From contig JAFIEL010000002.1 of assembly GCA_020832585.1 (NCBI GenBank), forward strand, positions 26,568-90,567: a stretch of 64,000 nucleotides of DNA. Direction: 5' to 3'. The DNA is from Natronohydrobacter sp. GTDB lineage: Bacteria > Pseudomonadota > Alphaproteobacteria > Rhodobacterales > Rhodobacteraceae. Under the pieces are notes generated by a model that did no database searches, was not told where the DNA came from, and worked only from the letters and a program-made list of their open reading frames with translations. The position numbers were made by a program, and so were the translations under genes. Positions 38,196 to 46,841 of the stretch are shown piece by piece; the stretch's first letter is position 1, and the number at the start of each line of letters is the position of its first letter.

Positions 38196-39644
38196 TCAGC
38201 GCAGACCGGCTTCCGCCAACTGGCGGTTGACAGATTCGGCCAGCATGTCCAGCCCTTCGTCCACCGGCACCTGGCGTGCCACCATCTGCTGCAGGGTTGC
38301 CGCCCATTCGGTTGTCAGATCGAAGAACAGCGGCTGAGCGGTGAACTTGATCGACGCACCGGGCGCCGAGACATCATGCATCTCGACATAGCCCTGATAG
38401 GAACTGGACAGCTTGGCGCGGAAAATATCATCCGCCCAGATGCTGGCCCGCGACGGGTTCACGAGGTCCATTTCACGCGCGCCGAAAAGCGAATGCTCGG
38501 GACCAGTGACCCACTGCAGGAAGTACCACGCCGCGTCCTTCTTCGTCGAGAAGCTCGACATGGCCATGGCCCAGATCCAGATATTGGGCGTCGGCGCGGC
38601 TGCATCGGGGTTGGCCTTGAACGCAGAGAAGGCAAGGTTGCCTGCCTCGGCATTGCCGGGACCATTCATGAAATAGCCCAGAATGTCGGCGTCATACATC
38701 ATCGCCGACCGGCCCGCACCCACATCGGTTCCCACCTGATACCAGGTGTGGGTCGACCAGTCGGACGCGCCCGAATTCTGGATCATGTCCACCCACTTGG
38801 CGTGGAATGTCTTGGACACATCCGTGTTCATTGCCGCTGACAGCTTGCCATCCGCACCGACAGTCAGATCGACCTGACCGAAGTTGGAATAGCCCGACAG
38901 GAAACCCGGATGGATCGTCGCCCAGGACCGCGATCCGCGCACGCCAATCCCGTAATTGTTGCCACCCATCGCGGCCTTGGCAGCGGCTGCGGTTTCAACC
39001 AGACTGTCCAGATCCGTTGGCACCGACAGACCCGCCGCATCAAAGACCTTCTGATTGTAGGTCAGGTTGTTCTGCTCATAGGCCAACGGAATGCACCACT
39101 GCTTCGCATCGGCCGATCCCAGTTCCCCACCCGGCTGGCCATTCCATGCGCAGGACTTGCGCACGCCTTCCAGAACATCCTCCCAGTTGTAATCCGGGTT
39201 GGTCTTGGACGGGTCGTTGATATATTCATTCAGATCGTCGATCCAGCCTGCCGGACCATAGGTCCAGGTCATATAGGCGCCCGACATGAACGCATCATAT
39301 TCCGAGGACCGCGAGGCCAGCGCCGCAGTGACGCGCTCGAAATAGACATCTTCGGGGAAGACGTCATATTGCACATCCATGCCGGTCAATTCCTTGAAAT
39401 TCTCAAGATTGGCGATCATGGCATCCGTATAGGGGTGCTGGTTCAGAAGCAGCTTGATCGTCGTGCCTTCATGGGCCTTCCAGTCAAACCCGTTCTGGGC
39501 AAGCGCGCGTGTCGCCGAGGCATTCACAAGCACCGACGCCATGGCGGTCGTCACACCAAGCGCTGACATGCCCCGCAGCAACTCGCGCCTGTCGATCTTC
39601 TTTGCGACAAACGCATCGGCAAGTGTCTTTTCCTTATCGTACAT
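38196..39644 (-). CDS. Extracellular solute-binding protein with Tat-like signal (GlpV-like)
   Basis: KKIDRRELLRGMSALGVTTAMASVLVNASATRALAQ twin-arginine-like leader; MalE-type SBP upstream of permeases. Confidence 0.85.
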   Translation of the reverse strand: MYDKEKTLADAFVAKKIDRRELLRGMSALGVTTAMASVLVNASATRALAQNGFDWKAHEGTTIKLLLNQHPYTDAMIANLENFKELTGMDVQYDVFPEDVYFERVTAALASRSSEYDAFMSGAYMTWTYGPAGWIDDLNEYINDPSKTNPDYNWEDVLEGVRKSCAWNGQPGGELGSADAKQWCIPLAYEQNNLTYNQKVFDAAGLSVPTDLDSLVETAAAAKAAMGGNNYGIGVRGSRSWATIHPGFLSGYSNFGQVDLTVGADGKLSAAMNTDVSKTFHAKWVDMIQNSGASDWSTHTWYQVGTDVGAGRSAMMYDADILGYFMNGPGNAEAGNLAFSAFKANPDAAAPTPNIWIWAMAMSSFSTKKDAAWYFLQWVTGPEHSLFGAREMDLVNPSRASIWADDIFRAKLSSSYQGYVEMHDVSAPGASIKFTAQPLFFDLTTEWAATLQQMVARQVPVDEGLDMLAESVNRQLAEAGLR

Positions 39645-39671
39645 CTGGGTTTCCTCCCTTGGAATCCTGTA

Positions 39672-40613
39672 TCAAGACGATTGCTTCATGAGCGCTAGTG
39701 CCGTGCGCTCGTCGGTGATGAGCCCGCTCAGCGCGCCACTCATCAGGACAGACCGGATCGCTCCGGTCTTTTCCTTGCCGCCGGCAATGGCGACAATTCT
39801 TGTCCGTCTGGGCTCCTCCAGACTGACGGACAGAGTGCGGGCGGTCAGCGGCGTCTCCACGCGCTGGCCGCCATCATCGAAGAAATGACCAAGGATTTCG
39901 CCGACCCCTCCGCGCGCGATAACCTCCTTGATCTCGTCGGGCTTGATCATGCCGGATGACACCAGCGAGGCATCCGCTTCGGTCGTGCCGATCCCCACAA
40001 GCTTCAGTTCCGCATCGGCGGCCATCCGAAAGACCGCATTCACCCCGCGCTGATTCAGAAGAACCTCGCGATCCTCAATCGTATTGGCGAAGAACGGCAC
40101 CGGCATCACATAGACCGTAGCCCCGGTTTTCTCGGCCAGGCGCAGCATCACATCATGTGGCGTCGCGGAATAATTGCGTGTCAGTCCGCCCAACAACGAG
40201 ACGAACTCGACCCCGCGAGAATCGATTCGCGGCATTGCGCGCACAGCGGCAGCAAGGGTGCGGCCATGCCCTATGCCGATGCAGTTATATCCACCATGTT
40301 CCACCATCCGGCGCAGGAAACTGGCACCGGCGATCGAAAGCGCCCGGACAAGACCCGACTCCTCGCCCAGATCCGGGGCGACTTCGCAGAAATCCAGCCC
40401 GAACTGCTGTTTCAGGGCGTTCTCCATGACAAGACATTCTGCAATCTCGCCATCAATCATGACCTTGACTGCGCCTTCCTGCACAGCGCGCGCGATCAGC
40501 CGATGGGCCTTGACCGACGGGACGCCAAGCTGCTTTGCGACGGCAGCCTGTGTCAGACCTCCGGCGAAATGCAGCCATGCGGCGCGGATCGCCAGACTGG
40601 CTTCATCTTCCAT
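39672..40613 (-). CDS. eryD: SorC-family transcriptional regulator (EryD-like)
   Basis: RAAWLHFAGGLTQAAVAKQLGVPSVKAHRLIARAVQEGAVKV HTH; GIGHGRTLAAAV, VGIGTTEADASL effector domain. Confidence 0.82.
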   Translation of the reverse strand: MEDEASLAIRAAWLHFAGGLTQAAVAKQLGVPSVKAHRLIARAVQEGAVKVMIDGEIAECLVMENALKQQFGLDFCEVAPDLGEESGLVRALSIAGASFLRRMVEHGGYNCIGIGHGRTLAAAVRAMPRIDSRGVEFVSLLGGLTRNYSATPHDVMLRLAEKTGATVYVMPVPFFANTIEDREVLLNQRGVNAVFRMAADAELKLVGIGTTEADASLVSSGMIKPDEIKEVIARGGVGEILGHFFDDGGQRVETPLTARTLSVSLEEPRRTRIVAIAGGKEKTGAIRSVLMSGALSGLITDERTALALMKQSS

Positions 40614-40705
40614 GCGCGGCTCCCGTCACTTGGTCATCAGTCAACCCGAAGCTGGCAGTCCTTGGCGCGAAAGCCATGTCGCTCAGGGTCTCTCTGATGC
40701 GTGAT

Positions 40706-40737
40706 TGTAAAAAATTACAGCGTATGTAATTTCTACA
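40706..40737. promoter_or_regulatory. Cluster of TGTAA/TTACA half-sites, candidate EryD operator
   Basis: TGTAAAAAATTACA (40706-40719) and overlapping ATTACA-N5-TGTAAT (40714-40730), about 93 bp upstream of eryD-like start. Confidence 0.5.
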
Positions 40738-40915
40738 CCAGCGATGAGATGCGTCAATACGGAATCGTCATTCCAGAAATTTTGTTTGTTGGAATGAACC
40801 CGCACACGAACCGTTGATGCAGTCTGAAAGTCTGGATCGACCATGTTGCAATGCAGCGCAGTCGCGCCACGCGCGTTCCGCGCGGGATACAAAATGACGT
40901 GGAGTACAGTCTTGG

Positions 40916-41947
40916 TCAGAACGAAATCTGCACCTTGACAGCGCGACGGCGGTCGCCTGCCAGCGTCATCGCCTGCACGGCTTCCGCGAGCGGCAGCGTT
41001 GCAGAGATCATTGGCGTAACATCAATCGCCCCACTCGCAATCAAGGTGACGGCCTGTGCAAATTCCGCATGGAACCTATGGGTTCCCAAAAGACGGATCT
41101 CCTTTCCCATCAGCATGTTGATGGGAATCGACAGATCTCCGGCGACACCAAGCTGAATGATCGTTCCTCGCGGACGCGTGCAGGCGATTGCCGTGCGCAA
41201 CGCCGGTGCGGCCGCAGAACATTCAAAAGTGACGTCGATACACCCCTTGTCGGCCTCATAGCGGGTCAGGGATTGCGGAGAAGTTGCCACGTTAATTCCA
41301 TCGGTTGCCCCCATCTGCCGCGCCACCTCAAGCGGCAGATCCTGCAGATCGGTCACAACGATCTCTGCGGCACCGGACCAGCGGGCCAGAGCGACGCACA
41401 GGGCACCTATCGGCCCTGCGCCTGTGACCATGACACGCCGTCCGGCAAGGTCAGGTGCCTGAGCAAGCGCATGCAGGCAGACCGCAAGCGGTTCTGCGCA
41501 GGCGGCGGCGGCAAGACTGGTTGTATCCGCCACGGGCACGCATTGCGCCGCATCAAGGACCATGCGCTCGCGAAAGAAACCCTGCTCATGCGGCATGCGC
41601 AAGGCAGAGCCATTGAAGCGCATGGCCAGACAATGCTGAAACAGCCCTTCATCACAATAGAGGCAGGCATGACAGGGACGCGACGGGTTCAACGCCACAC
41701 GCTGCCCGACAGCCTGTGCGACACCCGCCCCGACCGCCTCAATGGTCCCTGCCGCTTCATGGCCCAGAATGATCGGTTCACGCACCCGGATCGGCCCAAA
41801 GCCACCATCCTGAAAGTAATGCAGATCCGAGCCACAGATACCGCCCGCACCAAGGCGCACCATCACCTCGCCCGGACCGGGTTCGACAAGGGCCACAGTT
41901 TCAATGCGCAGGTCATTCTGGCCGTATAAACGGCAGGCTTTGGTCAT
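40916..41947 (-). CDS. Zinc-dependent medium-chain dehydrogenase (L-idonate/L-gulonate 5-dehydrogenase-like)
   Basis: GGICGSDLHYFQDGGFG; ILGHEAAGTIEAVGAGV; GHEAAG, NPSRPCHACLYCDEGLFQHC structural Zn motif. Confidence 0.85.
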   Translation of the reverse strand: MTKACRLYGQNDLRIETVALVEPGPGEVMVRLGAGGICGSDLHYFQDGGFGPIRVREPIILGHEAAGTIEAVGAGVAQAVGQRVALNPSRPCHACLYCDEGLFQHCLAMRFNGSALRMPHEQGFFRERMVLDAAQCVPVADTTSLAAAACAEPLAVCLHALAQAPDLAGRRVMVTGAGPIGALCVALARWSGAAEIVVTDLQDLPLEVARQMGATDGINVATSPQSLTRYEADKGCIDVTFECSAAAPALRTAIACTRPRGTIIQLGVAGDLSIPINMLMGKEIRLLGTHRFHAEFAQAVTLIASGAIDVTPMISATLPLAEAVQAMTLAGDRRRAVKVQISF

Positions 41948-41957
41948 GTTCTGTCCC

Positions 41958-43235
41958 CTATTTCGCGATCAGGTTTGGCAACCATGTCGAGATCGCCGGA
42001 ATATAGGAGACCAGCATCAGCACGATCAGGTTGCAGACCAGAAATGGCACGATCGCCCGCACGACCGGGGCCAGCGGCAAGCGCGCAATATTGGCACAGA
42101 CGAACAGGCACACCCCGACAGGGGGGGTGGTCAACCCGATCATCAGGTTCAGCACGGCAAACACGGCGAAATGCAGCGGATCGACCCCGACACTGGTCGC
42201 CAGTGTCAGCAAGGGGACGAACAGGATGATCAGCGCTGCAATGGTTTCCATGAACATGCCGACAAAAAGCAGGACCAGATTGATCAGCAGGATCACCACG
42301 ATCCGGTTGTCGGTGAATGACAGCACCCAGGCGGCAATCGCCTGCGGAATACGCTCGGACACAAGAATCCAGCCAAACACATTGGCAGTGCCGATCAGCA
42401 CCAGAATCGCCGCCGAGGAAATGGCGGAATCGATGACGATTCCGGGAACCTTTCGCAGCGGCAATTCACGATAGATGAACGCGCCGACGACAAAGGCATA
42501 GACCGAAGCGACAACAGCGGTTTCGGTCGGCGTGGCAATGCCCGACAGCAGCCCCACCACGATCAGCGCTGTCATGGCCAGCGCCCAGACAGCCCCGAGA
42601 AAGGACCGCCCCAACTCGCCCACGCCCTGCCATTCCTGACGCGGATAGCCGCGCCGAACAGCCAGAATATATGTGGTGATCATCATCGCAACGCCCAGCA
42701 GCACCCCGGGCACGGCCCCTGCAATGAACATCTTGCCGACGGAAATGCCCGATAGCGACCCCACGATGATCATGGGCACCGATGGCGGGATGATCGGGCC
42801 GACGGTTGAGGAGGCGGCAGTGACGGCGGCAGAGAAATCGGCCGGGTAGCCTGCCTTTTTCATGCCGGGAATCATCATGCCGCCGATGGAGGCAGCATCC
42901 GCCACTGCTGTTCCCGAAACGCCGCCGAACAGCATCGAGGACGCGACATTCGTCATCCCCAGGCCACCGCGCATCCAGCCGACCAGAGCCTGTGCAAAGC
43001 GGATGATCCGCCCGGTTATCCCGCCCGAATTCATCAGATTGCCCGCAAGGATGAAACCCGGAATGCACAGCAGCACAAAGACATCGATACTGGAATACAT
43101 TTTCTGCGGAATGACAACGAAAGGAATGCCCGCGAAATAGAGATAGGCCAGCGAGGCCACACCCAGTGTGATCGCCACAGGGACGCCTGCGGCCAACCCC
43201 AGCAGGAACACGCCCAGAAGGATCGCAAGGTTCAT
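41958..43235 (-). CDS. dctM: TRAP transporter large permease DctM
   Basis: LLCIPGFILAGNLMNSGGITGRIIRFAQALVGWMRGGLGMTNVASSMLFGGVSGTAVADAASIG. Confidence 0.92.
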   Translation of the reverse strand: MNLAILLGVFLLGLAAGVPVAITLGVASLAYLYFAGIPFVVIPQKMYSSIDVFVLLCIPGFILAGNLMNSGGITGRIIRFAQALVGWMRGGLGMTNVASSMLFGGVSGTAVADAASIGGMMIPGMKKAGYPADFSAAVTAASSTVGPIIPPSVPMIIVGSLSGISVGKMFIAGAVPGVLLGVAMMITTYILAVRRGYPRQEWQGVGELGRSFLGAVWALAMTALIVVGLLSGIATPTETAVVASVYAFVVGAFIYRELPLRKVPGIVIDSAISSAAILVLIGTANVFGWILVSERIPQAIAAWVLSFTDNRIVVILLINLVLLFVGMFMETIAALIILFVPLLTLATSVGVDPLHFAVFAVLNLMIGLTTPPVGVCLFVCANIARLPLAPVVRAIVPFLVCNLIVLMLVSYIPAISTWLPNLIAK

Positions 43236-43747
43236 GAATCGTGCTCCGGTCTGGCTTCGGCTCGTCCGTCGGACGTGCCCAGCATCATGCCGATGACCCG
43301 CAGGCCCGCAAAAAGCGCCAGGCTAAGCAGAAGCGCCAGGATCGAGAAGTGGATGTAATCCATCCGCACGCCCAATGCGGGGGATGTCTGGCGCACCCCG
43401 ATGGACACATAGCGCCAGGCCGGACCGATCAGGACCAGCGCAAAGGCGCAGGTCGTCCCTGCAGCCAGCAGACGCAGCACAAAGGGCACCGGGTCAGGCA
43501 GCGAGTCCGCAATCAGATCGACATTGACCAGATCCCCCGACAGAATGGCCAGACCCGCGCCGAACCCTGCCAGATAGAGCAGCGCGAACCGTGCAAGTTC
43601 CTCGGTCCAGACAGGCGATGCACCGATCACGCTGCGCCCCACGACCTGAACAAGCACCGCCGCCATCAACACGGCAAAGGCCAGCCCGGTTGCCGCGCGC
43701 AACGCTTGCACCATCCATCGGGTCAGCAGGGCAATGAAACGGGACAT
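43232..43747 (-). CDS. dctQ: TRAP transporter small permease DctQ
   Basis: VLVQVVGRSVIGASPVWTEELARFALLYLAGFGAGLAI. Confidence 0.88.
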   Translation of the reverse strand: MSRFIALLTRWMVQALRAATGLAFAVLMAAVLVQVVGRSVIGASPVWTEELARFALLYLAGFGAGLAILSGDLVNVDLIADSLPDPVPFVLRLLAAGTTCAFALVLIGPAWRYVSIGVRQTSPALGVRMDYIHFSILALLLSLALFAGLRVIGMMLGTSDGRAEARPEHDS

Positions 43748-43770
43748 GGCTGCTCCGGCAAGAAGGCATC

Positions 43771-43793
43771 AGGGGCGCATGAAGCGCGCCCCT
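43771..43793 (-). terminator. GC-rich stem-loop AGGGGCGC-N7-GCGCCCCT between dctP and dctQ
   Basis: 8-bp perfect stem, 7-nt loop, directly downstream of the TRAP solute-binding protein gene. Confidence 0.55.
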
Positions 43794-43808
43794 GTCTGCT
43801 GTCAGGCG

Positions 43809-44783
43809 CTATCGGTCGAAAAGCTGCTCGACGATGGCGCGAATGTCGTCACTGACACTGGACAGGACGGCATCCTGTGCTGCCGCCGCGAAAGCATCGC
43901 CATCGACTTCGTGAAAGATCATGCCTGCCGCAGCCAGATCGGCAGCAAGCGCCTGCTCATCGGCTGTGAACAATTCGCGCTCATAGGCTTGTGCGCGCGC
44001 AGCAGCTTCCATGACAGCGGCCTGATCCTCTGCCGACAGCCGGTCCCATGTCATTTCCGAGATCGTCAGATAGATCCAGGAGCGGACATGCTCGGTCAGG
44101 TTCACATGGGTCTGCACTTCGTTGAAGCTGGCCGATTTGATCAGAGCAAGCGGGTTTTCCTGCGCGTCAATCGTGCCGTTCTGCAGCGAGGTGAACACCT
44201 CGGAAAACGCCATGGGCGTCGGCGCGGCACCCAGCGCCTGCCAGACATTCACAAAGAGAGGCACATTCGGAACCCGCAGCTTCAGCCCGTTCAGATCATC
44301 CGGAGTGGTAATCGCTCGGTTGGCCGTCAGATTGCGTGGTCCGCGTGCGAAATAGGCAACCGGACGGATTTGCGCTTTCTCGATGATCTGCGCCTTGATC
44401 TGCTCGCCGATCTCTCCCGAAGCCACTTCATCCATATGCTCTAGCGAGGTATAGGCATAGGGAACAGCCAACAGGGCGGCCATGGGTGCCCAGTTCTGCA
44501 GACTCTCGCCCGTGATGGTCATGTCAGCGGTGCCGAGTTGCATACCGTTGATCAAATCCATCTCGCGGCCCAGCGACTCATTGGGAAAGACCTCGACCGC
44601 GATGCGTCCGTCAGTCAGCGCTGACAGCTCCTCGCCAAATTTCACCGCTGCCTTGTGCCAGGGGTTATCTTCATTCGCCAGATGCCCCAGCTTCAGCGTC
44701 ATGTCCTGCGACAGCGCCGGGAATGCTATGAATGGCGCGGCGATTCCGGCCAGAAGCAGTCTCTTGAGAGTGTGTGTCAGCAT
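43809..44783 (-). CDS. dctP: TRAP transporter substrate-binding protein DctP
   Basis: Signal peptide MLTHTLKRLLLAGIAAPFIAFPALS; DLINGMQLGTADMTITG; VPLFVNVWQALGAAPTPMAFSEVFTSLQNGTIDAQENPL. Confidence 0.92.
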   Translation of the reverse strand: MLTHTLKRLLLAGIAAPFIAFPALSQDMTLKLGHLANEDNPWHKAAVKFGEELSALTDGRIAVEVFPNESLGREMDLINGMQLGTADMTITGESLQNWAPMAALLAVPYAYTSLEHMDEVASGEIGEQIKAQIIEKAQIRPVAYFARGPRNLTANRAITTPDDLNGLKLRVPNVPLFVNVWQALGAAPTPMAFSEVFTSLQNGTIDAQENPLALIKSASFNEVQTHVNLTEHVRSWIYLTISEMTWDRLSAEDQAAVMEAAARAQAYERELFTADEQALAADLAAAGMIFHEVDGDAFAAAAQDAVLSSVSDDIRAIVEQLFDR

Positions 44784-44799
44784 AGTTTCCTCCTGTTGG

Positions 44800-45513
44800 T
44801 CATGGGGACGTTCTTCGGGTCGTCTGGTCAAAACATTCCGGCATCGCCTCGACGATGGCAGGAAGATCGTTCAGGATTTTCCGCAAATGCGTGCGCATCA
44901 CGGCGCTGGCCTGATCGGCGTCGCGGGCACTCAGGGCGTCCAGAATGGCCCTGTGTTGCTCGATCACTTCCTGACGTGAAAACTGCCGTGCGGTCAGATG
45001 GCGCACGCGGTTCAACTGGATTTTCAGCCCTTCCAGAATATCTGCCGCCGGGGCCTGACCAACTGCCTCGGCCATCGCGCGATGAAAAATCTCATCCAGC
45101 GCCACGAATTCCGTGGGGTCCGGGTCATCTGCCTTGGCCATCTGCTGTTGCAGCAGCATCTCCAGCCGCGCAATCAGTTCCGGCGTTGGTGCGGCTGCGA
45201 GGATACGCACTATATCGGCCTCGACTGCCTCTCGGACGAATTGAGCCGCCAGAACTGCGGGCAAGGAAATACGCCGGACAAACGTCCCGCGCTGGGGTCG
45301 GATTTCCAGCAGGTTCTCTTCCGCCAGCTTGATGAACGCCTCGCGCACAGGTTGGCGGCTGACCGAATATTCGGCTGCCAACTCCGTCTCGGAAATCCGC
45401 GCGCCGGGCATCAGATCGCCGCGCACGATACGGTCACGCAGCATCCGGTGCACCTGCGGGCCAACCGCAGCGCCCGGCACAAACTCGACAACCTGCCCGC
45501 TGATTTGTGTCAT
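44800..45513 (-). CDS. GntR-family (FCD) transcriptional regulator
   Basis: LRDRIVRGDLMPGARISETELAAEYSVSRQPVREAFIKLAEENLLEIRPQRGTFVRRI. Confidence 0.9.
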   Translation of the reverse strand: MTQISGQVVEFVPGAAVGPQVHRMLRDRIVRGDLMPGARISETELAAEYSVSRQPVREAFIKLAEENLLEIRPQRGTFVRRISLPAVLAAQFVREAVEADIVRILAAAPTPELIARLEMLLQQQMAKADDPDPTEFVALDEIFHRAMAEAVGQAPAADILEGLKIQLNRVRHLTARQFSRQEVIEQHRAILDALSARDADQASAVMRTHLRKILNDLPAIVEAMPECFDQTTRRTSP

Positions 45514-45533
45514 ATGCCCTCCCCCTACAGAAT

Positions 45534-45558
45534 CTTCCATACAATCATACTTCCATAC
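45534..45558. promoter_or_regulatory. Direct repeat CTTCCATAC at 45534-45542 and 45550-45558
   Basis: Two 9-bp identical copies, 16-bp period, in the gntR/uxuA divergent intergenic region. Confidence 0.45.
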
Positions 45559-45617
45559 TAGTCAACATCTTTCGTGAATGCTATTGATCGGCTATAAAGC
45601 GGCATCTGGCAGGGAGA

Positions 45618-46841
45618 ATGCGTATGCGTCAGACATGGCGATGGTTCGGGCCAAAGGATCTGGTGTCCGTTGACGACATGATGCAGGCAGGGGTCGAGGG
45701 TGTGGTGTCGGCGCTGCATCATGTGCCCACTGGAACAACCTGGTCGCCCGAAGAGATCGCGCGACGGCAACGCGACATCGCCGTCATGCGCGACGGCGCA
45801 CCATCCGGCCTGTCCTGGGAAGTGGTCGAAAGCCTGCCCGTGTCAGAAGACATCAAGAAGCAACGTGGCAACTGGCGCACACATATCGACGCCTACAAGC
45901 AGTCCCTGCGGAACCTGCATGCTGCCGGAATAGAGGTGATCTGTTACAACTTCATGCCGGTTCTGGACTGGACGCGCACCGATCTCGCCTGGCGGTTGCC
46001 AAATGGGGCAACCTGCATGCGGTTCGACCATACCGATTTCGCGGCTTTCGACATTCATATCCTCGACCGCCCCGGCGCCAGCGAGGACTATCCGCCGGAC
46101 GTCGTTGACGCCGCCCGCGACCGTGCCGGACGCATGAACGACGCGGACCGCGCCGCACTTGCGCGCAATGTCGTGTTCGGCCTGCCCGGCGCGGCAGAGC
46201 ACTTCACGCTGCAAGATGTCCGCGCGCATCTGGCCGAATACAGCCAGATCACCCGTGATCAGCTTCGGGGCCATCTGGTCGATTTCCTGTCCGAAGTGGC
46301 CCCCGTTGCGCAAGACCTTGGCCTGCGTCTGTGCTGCCACCCCGATGATCCGCCATTCGCCCTGATGGGCCTGCCACGCATCATGTCGACAGAGGCTGAT
46401 TATCGCGCGGTGATGGACGCGGTCGGTCTGCCCGCGAATGGAATTACATTATGCTCGGGCTCGCTGGGCGCGCGCCCCGACAATGATATTCCCGGCATGA
46501 TGGACCGGTTGGGCGACCGCGTTCATTTCCTGCATATGCGCAATGTGCTGCGCGAAAGCACAGCCATCGCAGGCAGCTTCCATGAGGCCGAGCATCTGGG
46601 CGGCGGCACCGATATGGTCGCCTTCATTGCCGCTGTGCTGCGCGAGGAAAGACGTCGCAAATCCGCAGGCCGCAGCGATTGCAACATTCCCATGCGCCCG
46701 GATCACGGGCAGGACATACTTGATGATCTGGGACGCAAGGCGCAGCCGGGCTACCCCTCTATCGGACGGCTGAAAGGGCTTGCTGAACTGCGCGGGATCA
46801 TGACGGCACTTGCGCATCCGGTCGAAGGGCTGCGCGCGTGA
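45618..46841 (+). CDS. uxuA: Mannonate dehydratase
   Basis: MRMRQTWRWFGPKDLVSVDDMMQAGVEGVVSALHHVPTG; YNFMPVLDWTRTDL; HPDDPPFALMGLPRIMS; MRPDHG. Confidence 0.93.
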   Translation: MRMRQTWRWFGPKDLVSVDDMMQAGVEGVVSALHHVPTGTTWSPEEIARRQRDIAVMRDGAPSGLSWEVVESLPVSEDIKKQRGNWRTHIDAYKQSLRNLHAAGIEVICYNFMPVLDWTRTDLAWRLPNGATCMRFDHTDFAAFDIHILDRPGASEDYPPDVVDAARDRAGRMNDADRAALARNVVFGLPGAAEHFTLQDVRAHLAEYSQITRDQLRGHLVDFLSEVAPVAQDLGLRLCCHPDDPPFALMGLPRIMSTEADYRAVMDAVGLPANGITLCSGSLGARPDNDIPGMMDRLGDRVHFLHMRNVLRESTAIAGSFHEAEHLGGGTDMVAFIAAVLREERRRKSAGRSDCNIPMRPDHGQDILDDLGRKAQPGYPSIGRLKGLAELRGIMTALAHPVEGLRA

